54,149 nucleotides of DNA from Trichoplax sp. H2 (Eukaryota; Placozoa; Uniplacotomia; Trichoplacea), in NCBI GenBank assembly GCA_003344405.1, contig NOWV01000309.1, positions 1-54,149 on the forward strand. The letters are read 5' to 3'. Made by a program: the position numbers and the translations under genes. The notes under the pieces are model-generated. The model saw only the letters and a program-made list of their open reading frames with translations, was not told the DNA's origin and made no database searches. Positions 11,609-24,700 of this stretch are shown piece after piece; within the stretch, counting starts at the first letter, position 1; each line of letters starts with the position of its first letter.

Positions 11609-12840
11609 ATGGCCGACGAAGAACTTAAAAAGGTATCATCTACTATGCTGACTGCATTATTGTTGGAGATTTTTGAAAGTGATAAGCTATTCTTACCATA
11701 CTGCAAATAAATGAAATGTTCAAATAAATGGCTTGCATGAACTTACCAAGCAAAAATTATCGGTGCAGTGCTACACTGCTATTCAGTGTACTACTTCATC
11801 GTTAGAAGGCACTTGAAAGTTTGACAGAATCAAAAGATGATAATTATTTTTGGTTAATGTTATGTATAAATGAATAACCAATAGTGAGCATATTACATTA
11901 ATTACAATTATTTAAATACAAACTTAAGCAAGTAGAGGTTAAGTCATTACTACCATATTTTTACGGAATCTAGATATGATAGTACACTGTCTAGCATGTA
12001 TGATCAACTTGACGTTGCTATTGAAAGCGCATTACACATTATTGTGAGATATAATGTAGGATCTACTCGACAATTGCTTACTGTGTGGTTATTTTCAAAG
12101 GCCTTTCATGAGCTACAAGTCAAAGTAATTGATACAACGCAGCAAGTTAAAGTAACGGAAGCGAAAATTGATCAGCTTAAACGTGGTATCACCCGCGCCC
12201 GGTTAACTGATCAGGAGCTGAGCAATATACCGAAAGGAATCAAAACCTACGAAAATTTAGGCAGAATGTATGTGTAACATCAGGAACTTTTCAGATAAAA
12301 TATGTGATCTATGGGCGATAGTGCTAGTTACTATACTAACGTTATTGCACACTGCTAATTCTTTACTTTATAAGCAGGAATTTGTCGGTATGAGATGTAT
12401 AGTATTGAATAGCTTAGTACAATAACTGGAAAGAATATTGAAATACGAATAGGTTTAATATATACGCTGAAATTATTTCGCTTTTTATTATCCCTACGAA
12501 GATTCGTATCTCAATCTATCGAGGATATCAGAAAATCTTTAGCAGAACGGATTAACGCCGCGAACGATAAAATTGAAAAATTGAATGCAAGTTAAAATAT
12601 TTATGAGTATAAAATTTTGTAATATGGCTGACCTTTAGGGCTATGAATTACTTTCTCACAGTTATTTACTGTGTTATGATTATAATTGCCATGCTATTAT
12701 GTTTTTACATTGTACGAGCATATTATTTTACAGTTAACCCTCTTCGTTTTCAACTTTAGTTGAATAAAACTTTCCTGGAAAAAAGCTTGAAAGAAAGTGA
12801 AGATAACATCCGAGAAATGATTCAACACAGACGCAAATGA
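11609..12840 (+). CDS. PFDN1: Prefoldin subunit 1 (4 exons)
   Basis: Beta-type subunit of the hexameric prefoldin co-chaperone, which passes nascent actin and tubulin to the chaperonin TRiC in the cytosol. Exons: 11609-11632, 12101-12273, 12502-12586, 12760-12840; 363 nt, 120 residues (human 122). It starts MADEELKK. Exon 2 carries AFHELQVKVIDTTQQVK, LTDQELSNI and YENLGRMY; exon 4 ends SEDNIREMIQHRRK. The two coiled-coil arms and the central beta hairpin region keep their usual order. Exon 3 joins exon 4 through a non-canonical GC-AG intron (AAT|GCAAGT ... TTTAG|TTG); that join gives the length expected from the family, while the neighbouring GT would break the frame. Exon 2's end at GT|GTAACA is chosen because it alone keeps frame. 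Confidence 0.95.
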
Positions 12841-13365
12841 AGTTCGTTACGTTTGTTTGACATTCTATCCTACAAACATTTATTTATACTTGTTATAGTT
12901 AAGATGTCTTTACAACAACAGTATTCTTGTCTATCTACCGGCTCATTAGAGCCTCAAGTTTACATAAACGTTCATGTTGGGTTCCATTATGTTAATTCAC
13001 GTCACAAACTTTACATGCTTTGTACCATAACTTTGATAGCGGACAACGTTTCATAATCTGCAATAATCAGGGTCAAGCAAAGTTATAGCTATTAATTTGG
13101 ATTGAATTTGGTATATTGCCTAATTCAATCAGTTACAGAGTCTTCCAATAAATGGAAACTTTTTATCTGTTTTGCTGAGAATCTCGTGCATGGAAGTCAG
13201 TTCTGGTTCTTCGAAACAGCGGTTTCATTTGAGATATTATATTGTAACAGCCCTTAGTATGAAGAGAGATTTATATAAACATGGTGTGTATACAGATCTT
13301 TCGGTTCCTATTACGAGTTTTACTGTAGCTGAATGTTCAAATATTGTACCACTATGTACTGAAGA
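12841..13365. other. Spacer 3' of PFDN1, several overlapping short frames
   Basis: Frames are open on both strands in the same bases: plus 12853-13056 and 13172-13384, and minus-strand stretches such as one ending KACKVCDVN then stop near 12987. None matches a family I know, and their mutual overlap argues for chance. It is the likely 3' side of the minus-strand predicted gene to the right. Confidence 0.35.
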
Positions 13366-14155
13366 TCAACCAAGTGCTGTATAAAGACTCACTAAAGCAT
13401 CTGTATATAGGACAGCTATGATATTACATTTATAAGCTATTACTGTATTACGTAAGTTCAGCAATCTACATTCTGCATCATACATTGGGCGCGGTAATGT
13501 TACAACTGAAGTGTATAATTCTACAATCGTTGACATAGTTTCACCAGTTGCAATTATTAGTAGACTAAATCGATACAGCTACAACAATTAACAATTAATT
13601 TAAGGGACGGGCATGATCAGATGAATACTGTTTAAATACTTACTGCAGTTTATTTCTGTATTTTTGATTTAAATACTTGTTGTAGATGGGGTGTTAAGCA
13701 TAAATTGGGTTTGCTTTCTTATCATTAATTTTATAGTAAGAGTATTGTAATAGTTTTAAAATTACTCATGATTGTTTTACAGCGCACTCCATTCTGCAGC
13801 TGATATAGGTAGGTTTTACTTGTTAGTTAGATTAGTTTCAGCATCGGCTTCAGATAACTTGTACTGTACGTATATTTATAAGAAGCAGCCGATTTCTGCT
13901 AAAATTTTGTTCGAGTAGTACATTTGAAATACATCTTTGCATTCACTTATAATTATGAACAGTTGTTCTGTCTCTACAGTAAACAGTTATTTAAGTAATA
14001 GCTAAGCATACGCGAGAAATATCCGGTCAAAATTTTAGTCTTTTCTGTAATACAGTATATTCAATATCAGGTTCAGGAATGTAATACGAGAGATGAAACT
14101 TTATTAGTTTATTGGAAAACAGCGCCATGAAGAATGAGCCACGTACGACAGACAT
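13366..14155 (-). CDS. Unrecognised small gene, 6 predicted exons, 119 residues
   Basis: Predicted from splice sites and open exons only. Exons: 14155-14054, 13971-13933, 13863-13820, 13793-13781, 13578-13452, 13400-13366; 360 nt, all junctions in phase. The start reads MSVVRGSFF, later exons give YKLSEADAETNLTNK and TLPRPMYDAECRLLNL. The exon at 13578-13452 is the best supported (acceptor TTGTTGTAG, 42 open codons, donor GTAATA). The mix of charged and hydrophobic residues suggests a soluble helical protein. By eye there is a faint likeness to the N-terminal part of eIF3m, but the space to PFDN1 is too short for the rest of that protein, so I do not assign it. Support from context: a TACTG/CAGTA cluster lies upstream, as for the recognised genes. 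The 13-base exon and the AGAG acceptor of exon 2 are weak points. Confidence 0.4.
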
Positions 14156-14577
14156 AGCATGTTAAGAGATTACGATAGCGTGGCATTCTTGATTGCTTAT
14201 GTTGCTATCTGTAAATACTTTTTAAGAGATATGATATAAGGAGATGTATGTACTAACAACACAAGTTACATGAATATGATGTATAATATAACTATGTAGA
14301 TCATTCTGTCCCACGAAGAAATCCTAACCCACCCGCTTATAAATATTAGTTCGCCTTTATGCCTGCTAAGGACTAGTTCATAGGTGCAGTCCTCACCCAC
14401 TATTGAGTGCGATTAGCGACTGAAATATCGCATAGTTATAATTGATGTAAAGTAAACAAGTACAAGAACATACGTGAAGCAGAAAGAGCGTGGATTCTAC
14501 TAATAGTACGTGCATATAATGACCAGTCCCGTATTACTATACGTGTGTTGATGAATTCCTGCTGATTGCTGGTTGAT

Positions 14578-15218
14578 GTTGTACTGTACAGTGTACAGTC
14601 ACCAAGTACTGTTCAAGATTATATTTTGCACGGCAAAGTGTGCTGGGCAAGCTACTTAATAATATTTAACATGCTCAAATAAAGTATCATACTGCACCGC
14701 CGTAGAATTATACTGCAGTAGCTTTGATAGGTATTTACATATTGCAGGTAAAGCATGTCTAAAGAAAGTACAAATACTTACTATACTGTACAAAAGCGTA
14801 CCTCTGTTAGGAGCTTTGACTGCAACAGTTCACTGTTAATCCATCGTCAGTTTATGTAAAAGATAAGGCATAAGAAATTATAGATTTATTAAGCGGAATG
14901 AAATTATTTTGACGTTATGGTGTATGATTGCATATATTTTAAAGGCTTTAAGCAACAATTAATGCTACTGCTATAAATATCCTCTTGGTATAGTGTCTCA
15001 ATCGCAATTGTTACAACGTACAGGGTCATTTACGTACCATAATACTGTACGACCGTTACCTGGTGCAAAGTTATTGCTGTATCGCGAGTACTGTACAGTA
15101 CTGTATACTGTACTTGTCTGAGGTATGTACTGTACTCTACAAGTGCAAATCGTATTGTGAGTGCTTGCGGGTATTGTACTGTACTGTACTGTACAATGTA
15201 CTGTACAGGACTGTACTT
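14578..15218. promoter_or_regulatory. TACTG/CAGTA palindrome cluster upstream of the unrecognised gene
   Basis: A first group at 14578-14598 and a dense group at 15088-15218 contain GTACTGTACAGTACTG and (TACTG)n runs, in part giving open frames on both strands at 15030-15348 that are repeat, not gene. It lies between the 3' end of FAM13 (15719) and the predicted start at 14155, so if these clusters mark promoters it points to the minus-strand gene at 13.4-14.2 kb. Confidence 0.5.
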
Positions 15219-15718
15219 TGAAGGTACAGGTTTACAGTATCGTTGCAGTAATCGCCATATTACAGTAGCTAGACATGATAGTATTTTAATTAATTTTATT
15301 ACCAATACAAAGATTTATACATTACTGTATCGATCACTCATATTTTAATAAATATAATCCTTTTGATATTTTCTTCGACGACGGATAAAATGTGGGGATA
15401 TAACAGCAATCGATTATAATTACGGATAGACTTCTAGTAACTACTAGCTATAGGATATAAGCAATAAAGCAGATATTTTAGTCTTGTGTTAGGCAAGTCA
15501 TGACTAAGAGAGTATTAAACACTAACAAGTGGTATTAATAATTCTAATTTAAACGAATAATATCTACTGTAAACTAGGCCACCCCAGCTACACTCTAGCA
15601 TTAGCATGCAAATATGTTATAAAATTTTCTAGCTTTTAATACAGATGGTTTAAATATATCTATTTCAATAAAGATGCATCGCTATCGCAGATCCCATTTC
15701 GTATTAAGGGAGAATAAG

Positions 15719-18700
15719 TTAATTATTAACGGCACTTTGAGTTTCATCAATCATTATTCGTAATTTCGTAATTTTGGCTTTCAGGAGCTGAAAGCAAAGA
15801 TAGCGTAAGCATTTAATTATTATAATAATATAATTATTAGAGTTTTATAAGAGAGTTATAAATAACTTGCAGTGAATTATCTATTACAATAAATTAACCA
15901 GAACTTAGGCTGTACATTTTAAGAATTTTGCCTAGTCATAGCATCAAAGCTGCATTTGCAGACCTTATATTCATGGTACTGTTGTGCCAGCGGGACTCGA
16001 TCAAGCTTTGTCACTTTTCTGTAACGAAATAAGAGGCATGGATAGTAGCCATGCGGGAATATCACTAGGTAAGAAGAGTCTATGCCGTTTGTCATGTTGA
16101 TACCGGTAAATCAATGTCAACTTACCTTCCGTTCTTGTCCGAGAAGCAATTTTCAAAATGTTTAAGTTCTTTCTGCAATAACTTCTTTTTCAATTTGCAA
16201 GCTCTTAGTTCTACTTGTGCTTCTGAACTGTATAAATTATCATCAATGCTTAGTGCAGCTAAAATTTCTTATATTTCAAACATAACTACGATATTTATCA
16301 GTTTGCTCTGAAATGGGCATGTACGTATAAGAGTGATTGTATTTCCGCAGGGACATACTTAACTCAGTTAGCGTTGCTATTACTTACAGGCAAATGCTGC
16401 TAACATGAAAATTAGTTCTTTCATGACCGCTTGTTGATGAGATTGTAGCATCCATTAAGCCATCGGCGGGACACTCAGATCTCTAAACAGCAGTACCGTT
16501 ACAGGGTTTAAGTATTCGAGCTACTCGAGAAATTATTATTATGCAACTTGGTTTTAATAATGTTAAAGTATCGCATACTTAAAATTCGTAAATGAGTTTA
16601 CCTTATTCGTAGAGGAATTGGTGTTACCTGATAAAAATAACATAATTGATTGACCGCTTACATGAATCTACTTACATCTTTAGGGTATACTGAATGTAAA
16701 TTACGAAAATTGATGATGAAGTACCTCGATTGTGTCTTCTAGCTCACGAGCAGGTTAAAGATAGGTAATTTTTTACCCGATAATGTAGTAAAATATTAGA
16801 TAATCAGAATATATATTATGATAAAAGATATTTATAATCGGAATAAGAATAGATCATCCTTGATAAACGTACGTTAAATGGTCAATCTTATCACCGTATA
16901 CCGGGACCTACGATAACATAATATTAGTTTCGTTATACTGTGCACATAATTTTTTCGATGTTAACAAACAATATACGTGACGGGTGCTACCATGAAATCT
17001 ATGTAACTGTATTGCATTAGGATAACGGTGATACTAGATTACTGGAAAGAATAAATACTGCTTCAGCTTTCTATACATGTTTATATAGATTGATGTATCA
17101 ATTTTAGTTATTTATGGCGCTTCCAGTCCTTTAAGTCACTACCTATAATCATTTACAACCTAAAATGTTACGGTATGTATTATATTTAGTTCTACAGTCT
17201 TACTGTCTACATGTGTTCCATTTCAAAAGTATAAATACCGTTAATTTCTGCTTCACTGTTAATTGTTTTACAATTAGTTGGCTAGGGGTACACGCATTGC
17301 AGTGCATAATGAAGTACCTATTTTCTTACTAAAGTGCATAGCGTTGATTTCTGATGGTTATTAGATCTACGTTACAATCCGTCGAAACTTCATAGTGGAA
17401 AACTGTCACTATCTCTAAGTTAATTTTCGATGTGTACTTTTGAAACATAACGTTATGAAAGGCTATATATAAACTGGCAATAACCTTATTTGTGAGCAAT
17501 TTCTTCAATTTTCTGTATCTGTCATATATGGGCTTGGCAATTTCCTTATCTTCGGCAGAAAACTGCCTCGCGTATCATAAAATAAAGACTGTCATTCTTC
17601 TGATTATTTAAATCGATTAAGATAGCAACATGTCCTAAATATACAGCTACTGTTGAAGGTAACTTCACTACTCTAGTAGCCTCTCAAATGTAACGCTATA
17701 GAGTCTACCGGTTTTCCAAAGTGTGTTTCATATTTTAAGAGTATCTTTTGTAGTTGCAACTTCTCGTCTCGAATTTGCTTAGTGGACATTAACTGCAAAT
17801 AGAAAATTATTACATGAATCAGTAGTTATAGTGGACGGCATTAAGATAGTTGCTTTCACAACCATTACATGTGAACTGTGTTATTTCTGTCAGCAAAGCG
17901 ATAGGACGTTAAACTAGTTAGCATACAACGTTAACAAATTCATGATCTACGAGAATGGCAAAATTGTATACCCAAAGACAACTCAAGTTCCTTCTACTTC
18001 TAATTCACTCTCTAACTCTTACAGTACCCATGTGATAAAAATTCAAGGCTGGGAGTGCTCATGCTATTAGTTAAAAGTGGATTAATATCATATTGGGGTA
18101 TTATTCCGAAGGGGTGTTGGTAAGTTTGGCTGATAATTGTAAACATGCAGCTGTAAGGCAACCCGTTTCGACATTGTTTACACACTAGAGACCCTAAAGT
18201 CTCAAGTGTACACATTCCATTCTAATAATTAACATTTAAAAATTTTACATCTTAGGTCAGCATTGTATCACTCCGGTACCCTCATATTTGGGGGTAGTTT
18301 CCTATTGCTAACAATTGGGCTTGTCATAGTATAATTAGTCCTCATAGTGAAGAGCAATAATTGTCAAGTTGACTATTCTTTGAATACTGCAACAACTTCG
18401 AACTTAAGAATGATACAGCCAGAGTTCTTTAATAGCTTGCATAATTTAAATTACTATTGCAAAGAGTCCAGAAACAGAGCACTTACATCTAAATCCGCTG
18501 GTCTGCCAGCTTCCTGCCTTTTTATTATAAGCAAATCCAGCATGTGTTCAACAAAGTTTCTTTTGCGTTGAGGATCTAAAATTCACAACGACAAAAATGC
18601 ATTACAATTCCTAATCATCTTATTGACATAACGTCGCCAAATTCGAGTAAGACATAAAAATACCGAATGAAGACTAGAAAGGAATTCCAGGTGAAGTCAT

Positions 18701-21700
18701 ATAAAATACAATCTAAGGAAATGTTAGCCAATTCTATTACCAGACATTTTTGAAATTGCATTTCGGTAATTGCTTTGTACGAATACAATTTCATTGCAGT
18801 AGTTAAGCATGAATCTAACTAGCAGCTGCATGTTGAATACACGTCTTATATATGAATACGTGATACCTTGTTAGGCTACTGTACTGTATATAAACAAGGT
18901 AGCACCACATTTTAATACTGTAAAACATAAATATATACATATACACCCAATTAATTATATCATAAATAGTACACATGAGTTACGTATACAGGTTTTAATA
19001 ACGTTACTCAATACAGTGGCCAATCATCAATAACTATTAAGCCTTATATTTGATATCCTATTACTACGATAAGTTTCAGCGATTGTTTGATATTACTTAC
19101 ATATTGCTAGTACAGCATAATATGTAGCAATTTATGGTTAGCAAGGTCGAAAAAGCAGGAAAATATCTAGTAATGATTAATAGATAGTACTGTGCATGTC
19201 CTATTTCTACGGTACACGTATGTTCTTGTATTCTGTGATTGCGTTAAGTTGTATTAGTATAGACACAACTGCATATATTCATTTGCAATCTAGGTTCTGC
19301 ATTACAATGTTGATATAACAAAGCATACTAATTTGTCTTCTCTACTACATTTCTAGGATTGTGTAATATGTGCAAATTATATATTTAATGCACAGCTGGA
19401 TGTGTGGATTCGGCTCGTATATGATAAAATTTATAAGGCACATAAAGTATACAAAAATGCTGCTATTTTTAGATTAATAAAAAATACTCCAGTATAGGAA
19501 GATCAAGGCTGCGAATGACCTACGAATATGTCAGTTGTGTTTCGAGAATTGATAACGCGTTCTATTTTAGTCAATTATAGACCATGATAGTAGGACAAAA
19601 TTTAGCATTCGAAAACTAGTATACGTGAAAGAGCAATTACATGACCATTGGTAGCTTATACGTAGAGGGTGAGTTTGTAGTAAGTGCAATATAGATACAA
19701 TACGCTCATAACACTGCTCACAAATTGAAACGCTAAAGTAAAGAAGATTCCTTAATTAAACCTTGATAAAATCAATCGAGCAAAATTTTTAGGTAGTTCT
19801 GACTGGTAGTAGTTGTACAAAAAGGATTGTACTGCAACTGCATTGAGGAATTCATATAAGAATATTAAGATATTTATGAACGAATAACGTTCTTTATAAT
19901 GATCGTTGCATGTACACTATGCAAGATACTCCTGCGTAAGAACTATGACCAGCTACTAGTATAATAAACGATAAGTCTGTAATGCCCAATAGTAACGCGC
20001 AACAACAATCACATTTTACAGTCTTAATATCAATTTCTATACTGAACAAAGTTCGTTCCCGTTTACACTCATCTAAAATAAGAGTGTCACTTTACCTTTT
20101 AGTGCTTCCTTAATTAATTTCAATTCGAGTAGATGACTTCCCGAATTCTAATAGGACACAAAAGATTTTATAATGAAATCTAAGTTTAAGGGATTATAAG
20201 CACATAATATATTGTACTTTCACTGTTTAATGTTATAACTTCAGAGAGGAGGCTCTTAAACGTACATTAAGATTTTTAATGAAGATTGCAGTAAGTTAAT
20301 TATATATGTAGCTATCATTTTAATCAAAGTAAAGTCTCCCCATTGTTTAAAAAAATACCTAGACATTTCCAGTAGTTTATGCATAATTACAACGTCATTA
20401 CAATAAAAAATCGTGAAAGCAAAATCTCACCTGAGGCACACCCGCATCCTCATTGTCTTTAGTCACTTGATTGTTAATTCGCTCTAAGGCTTAGGTTATC
20501 AATAATATATAGCCACCTTTCATCGTACTGTTTCTAACATCCGCCAAATCGAAAATTTAATTTTCACCTACCTTTTAATCGTGCTATCATACATTCCACG
20601 TTCATGGCATTAACTTTGTCATACATACATCTTTAAGGACAAAAAGGGTTGATATGTTTATTACATACAGTATTAGAGATCTATATAATATAAGCGGCAC
20701 TCGAATCGTTGAAAAGAATCGTAGATCCTGAAGTTTACTTTACTTTGCTTAAAATCATTTGGCGAAGATCTAATGAATATACCTACTTTGACCCTGAAGT
20801 GACTTTAGTAAATAAAATTGGGGTTACATGAGTAAGTAAGTACATTGCTTTTGGTAAACATTACAATCTGTTAGTATAAAGAATACCAAAAGGCTATAAA
20901 TATTGATTAAATAGAGTTGACTTATGAATGTCGCATATTAATTATCATATTTTGGAGTTCGTGATGCGCATACACCCATATATCAGCTGAATTATCGTTA
21001 GCTTCATGTTAGCTAGCTATTTAATAATGATACTATTGATACACTACGCACATGAGCGTAATTATGAATAAATAAGATAATTCATAGAAATATTAACTAC
21101 GTGTTTACTATTCTAAACTTGAATTTGCTGGTATTAGCTAACCTAAACTTGTTTTGACAATAATATAATCGCAGCTTTAACAGTACAATAAATATGTGAC
21201 CGATTATAATTAGCAGCCATATTCACATAAGTTTCGAATAGTAAATAACAAGTATTTATTTTATCACGATAGAAGTACAAACTCTAATGGTTAATGATAA
21301 TACAAGATTTTATCATTCATCCTGCAGTGCGTTTATTTTCTTTCGCTAAACTATTCAGAAGCGCAACAGCCAACAAGTCGAAAGTGCGAAAGGCGTTTAG
21401 TAATGGATTCAAATCATGAATTGGGAAGTGTGTGTGCACAGCTCGAATAGTAAATGATGCCGCTATCAAGTATAAGAGGAGCGGCTAACAAACTGTGTTA
21501 TGTAACCATTCATTATATAAATGTATATTCAAGTTTGCAGTTACTACTATGTAAAACTCACTATCGATATATGTTGACTACAGTAACTATACGCGTACAC
21601 TAAGTACCGAAGTATAGCAATTTAGACTGTCCGCCTGAAATTAAAAATTTTATGGCATCGGTTTCTTTATATCATTTTTTATAGAAGTAATCCCATACCT

Positions 21701-24700
21701 ATTTTCGACCGCAGCGATTATTATATTTTCACTTAGTGAATCTTGCTGACCGGTAGAGGTATCTGGATAAAGATTGTCATTAAAGACGTTGTTATTGCGG
21801 TGAAACATACAATTATTTCTTCGGCACTTCTGCAGTATACCGTAGGATAATCCTAATTTGCCAGCATCTTTTGAGGGAGTGTTTAGACTTTCGTTGATCT
21901 ATGTAAGTATTTATAACAGCATGTTACACATAAGTACGAGTATATGTATGTTCTGCAACGGTCACAAATAGATCACTCTAATAATGCTGTATATATAGCG
22001 CGAATTCCTTAGGATATTAGGATACTGTACTTCATAAATGAAGAACTGGCGTGTTAATAAAAAAATATAATTGTTCGTATGTCAGATTTAAATAGTAAAA
22101 GATATTTTAACTAATAGAATCGTGTTATTATACAGAGCTACATATAGTAGTACAACATTATTAGGGCTTTGATCATACGATATTAGTTAACGGACTATAA
22201 TCGTACATTCTAATTCAATTGTTAATATTCGTATAAGCTAGCTATAGGAAAGGCATCAAGCTGTTGATATGACCTCTTTGTTCTTCAACGTTTCAGCCCT
22301 TATGATTTGAGAGATATCACATCCATCATCTTCATTAGATATGTGGCTATCTTGTTTCTGCATTTGAAGTAGATGTCGATTGTCAAATTCGATTTATTTT
22401 CTGTAGACGTACTAAGAAGAAATCGTTGTAACGCGTTCAGGAGCATATACAACGATAAGCTTACCAATCGTTTACTGTACTTGCGTAAAATAGAATCCCA
22501 GTGCACACCCGTTTATGAAAAGAGTAGAAAATTATCCACTGAGCGTTACAAGGGATAGAATTTTACTTTCAAACCTTGTAAAATTTGGTAATCGCCGCTT
22601 TTGATGGTGAGTAGCTCTTCCCAATGTCAGCTATGTAAAATATAGTAGATGCACCTTATTTAGTTACTGGCCCTAGCACACAATTACCTTGACGATAGTT
22701 AGTATGGATATTTAAGACATCATAATAAGGAATAAAACCGATGTTAATGGATATGGAATTGCTTGGTGGATTTGTACAAACATATGACCAATTAAAGCAG
22801 TCTTGGCTACAGATTGAGGCGCCGGCATATTGATGCTCTCCATCCGGCTATCGGCTTTGGTTGTACAACTTAATCTTATAATGCTGTTTTGTTTCTTAAT
22901 TTTAATAATTAGATAAAATAATACATTTTCAGTGGAATATTAAACACAGGAATAATCCGTTGTTCAAGAGTTTGTCATACAATGATCATGCAAATCTCAA
23001 ATTAAATTTAATAGAAGATTAACTTTTAAGTTGCTCACAGTTGCTTCATTTGGCCTGTCTAGATATTTCGGAACATGAGACGAATTTAAACTATCTTGGT
23101 TTCTATTAAATCGGATCATAATAGTCAATCTCAAGTATTTACTAAAATGGTAGCATAAACAATGAGCATTGCTAGTAAGACCTTTTAAAACTTACTGTAA
23201 ATTGTTAGTTCTCATGTCTGAACGTTCTAACTTGCTGTCATCTTGAATATTTCAAAAATAACAGTAAAATTTTTAGGAAAGAAGTTTCCGTAATCGTTCT
23301 ATCCAATGATTTCTTAATATTTCATGTTAATTGACTGATAGAACACGTTTCTTTCTCTAAGCTCGGGCTTACCTTTAATGTTTACCTAGAAATTCGTAAT
23401 TTGATTTTTAAGTAGTAAAAGGGAATAAAACATAAAAATCTTACCGATGATCATCAAGATTGTAAAGTCCTATGTAACTAACCGTTTCTAACGCTGGTTG
23501 CGCATATAAATATGTATCAATGCATTCGCGAATTGCCATTTCAAGGTCGTTTCTTATACGAATACCTACAACTAAGGAGGAACTACTACAATTGGAATGT
23601 CCGCTAGAAACGGAAATAAGGTAAAGTTAGACATTTATTGCAACTCATATTGATACGTTTTTTACAGTTAGCTATGTTGTGATCTTAGTAACTTAGGTAA
23701 AAGCAATCTAATAGAAAGGTACGCTGCTATAAAAGATGCTTTACGATATTTTCTTCATGCTAATGTGATTGTAATCAAACGCAGCGGCTGTGCTAGATAT
23801 TGAATAAGAAATCTGCGTGAACTTTTACCAGTAACTACATAAAAGCGGCTTACTTAAAAAATTGAAATTTTAATGGATACTAAGTATGGGCCCCTTGTAA
23901 TGTAAACAGTTAGCGGATAAATCTACCCGCTAAGCAAGGGCTATTGCCGATCATCTTATGTGTAAGTCTGATAGAAATCAGAGTGTTTTCGGCTTACAGT
24001 GCGTAAAGCAGTTGAAATAATACAATATGCTTAAATCTTTAGTGAGGCTTGGGTGAAGCATTTGAGATTATTGTCGATAATCGTTTATTGGAATATTATA
24101 TGGCAATGTAATAGTGCTCATCTATTAATTGGTGAAGTGGGTGTGGCTGCTACTGTACGAGCAGGTTTTTTGTGAGTATGAAGATCTACGGATATTAGAT
24201 TTATAACTTCTACTTTGAGACACATTTGAAATACATAGCTACACTGTAATAACATTCTAAGACATATCGATTTCGGAATACCTTTCACTCAGTGATAGAA
24301 AAGATGTAAAGCCATCCGAAACGTAGGACCTATTATCAAAACCTTTAATTAGTATTAGGATCGAAACTTCGCTTAGCTTGTCCTTGAAGATTACGTAAAC
24401 AGATACGCTTAGTAGTAAATAATGAAATTATAGCTGTGCAAAATATTCTGTAGGGGTTAACGTATCTTAAATAGATTATGATTACGATATCGAGCAGTTG
24501 CAAAAACTGAACATCTAATTAGTGACAAAAAAGTAGGCATAACTTATCAATGATGATTTCGAATTAAAAATGAGAAATGAAATAGCTTAACACATCACAA
24601 ACTTGATCATCTCTTTCGTGAATTAGCAAATAACTAGTAGACTCTGCACCCCTATTACATATATATTATAACCTTTCATATGCAATAATTTCAGATATTT

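Noticed and set aside
13172-13384. Plus-strand 70-codon ORF 3' of PFDN1
   Set aside because: Three frames over both strands are open in the same bases, no start context or splice site is convincing, and no family is recognised.
13366-14155. Naming the predicted small gene eIF3m
   Set aside because: Only a loose resemblance over the N-terminal part, and there is no room for the remaining two thirds of eIF3m before PFDN1.
14281-14420. GC-richer patch considered as a tRNA or other RNA gene
   Set aside because: No B box (GGTTCRANYCC) or cloverleaf could be drawn on either strand.
15030-15348. Overlapping ORFs on both strands, also at 11281-11493, 30724-31056 and 44318-44512
   Set aside because: They are translations of the TACTG/CAGTA palindromes (YCTVQYST-like repeats) and have no independent support.
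22373-22558. Plus-strand ORF of 61 codons inside the large FAM13 intron, overlapped by a minus ORF
   Set aside because: Both strands open at once, no homology, no promoter cluster; most likely chance.
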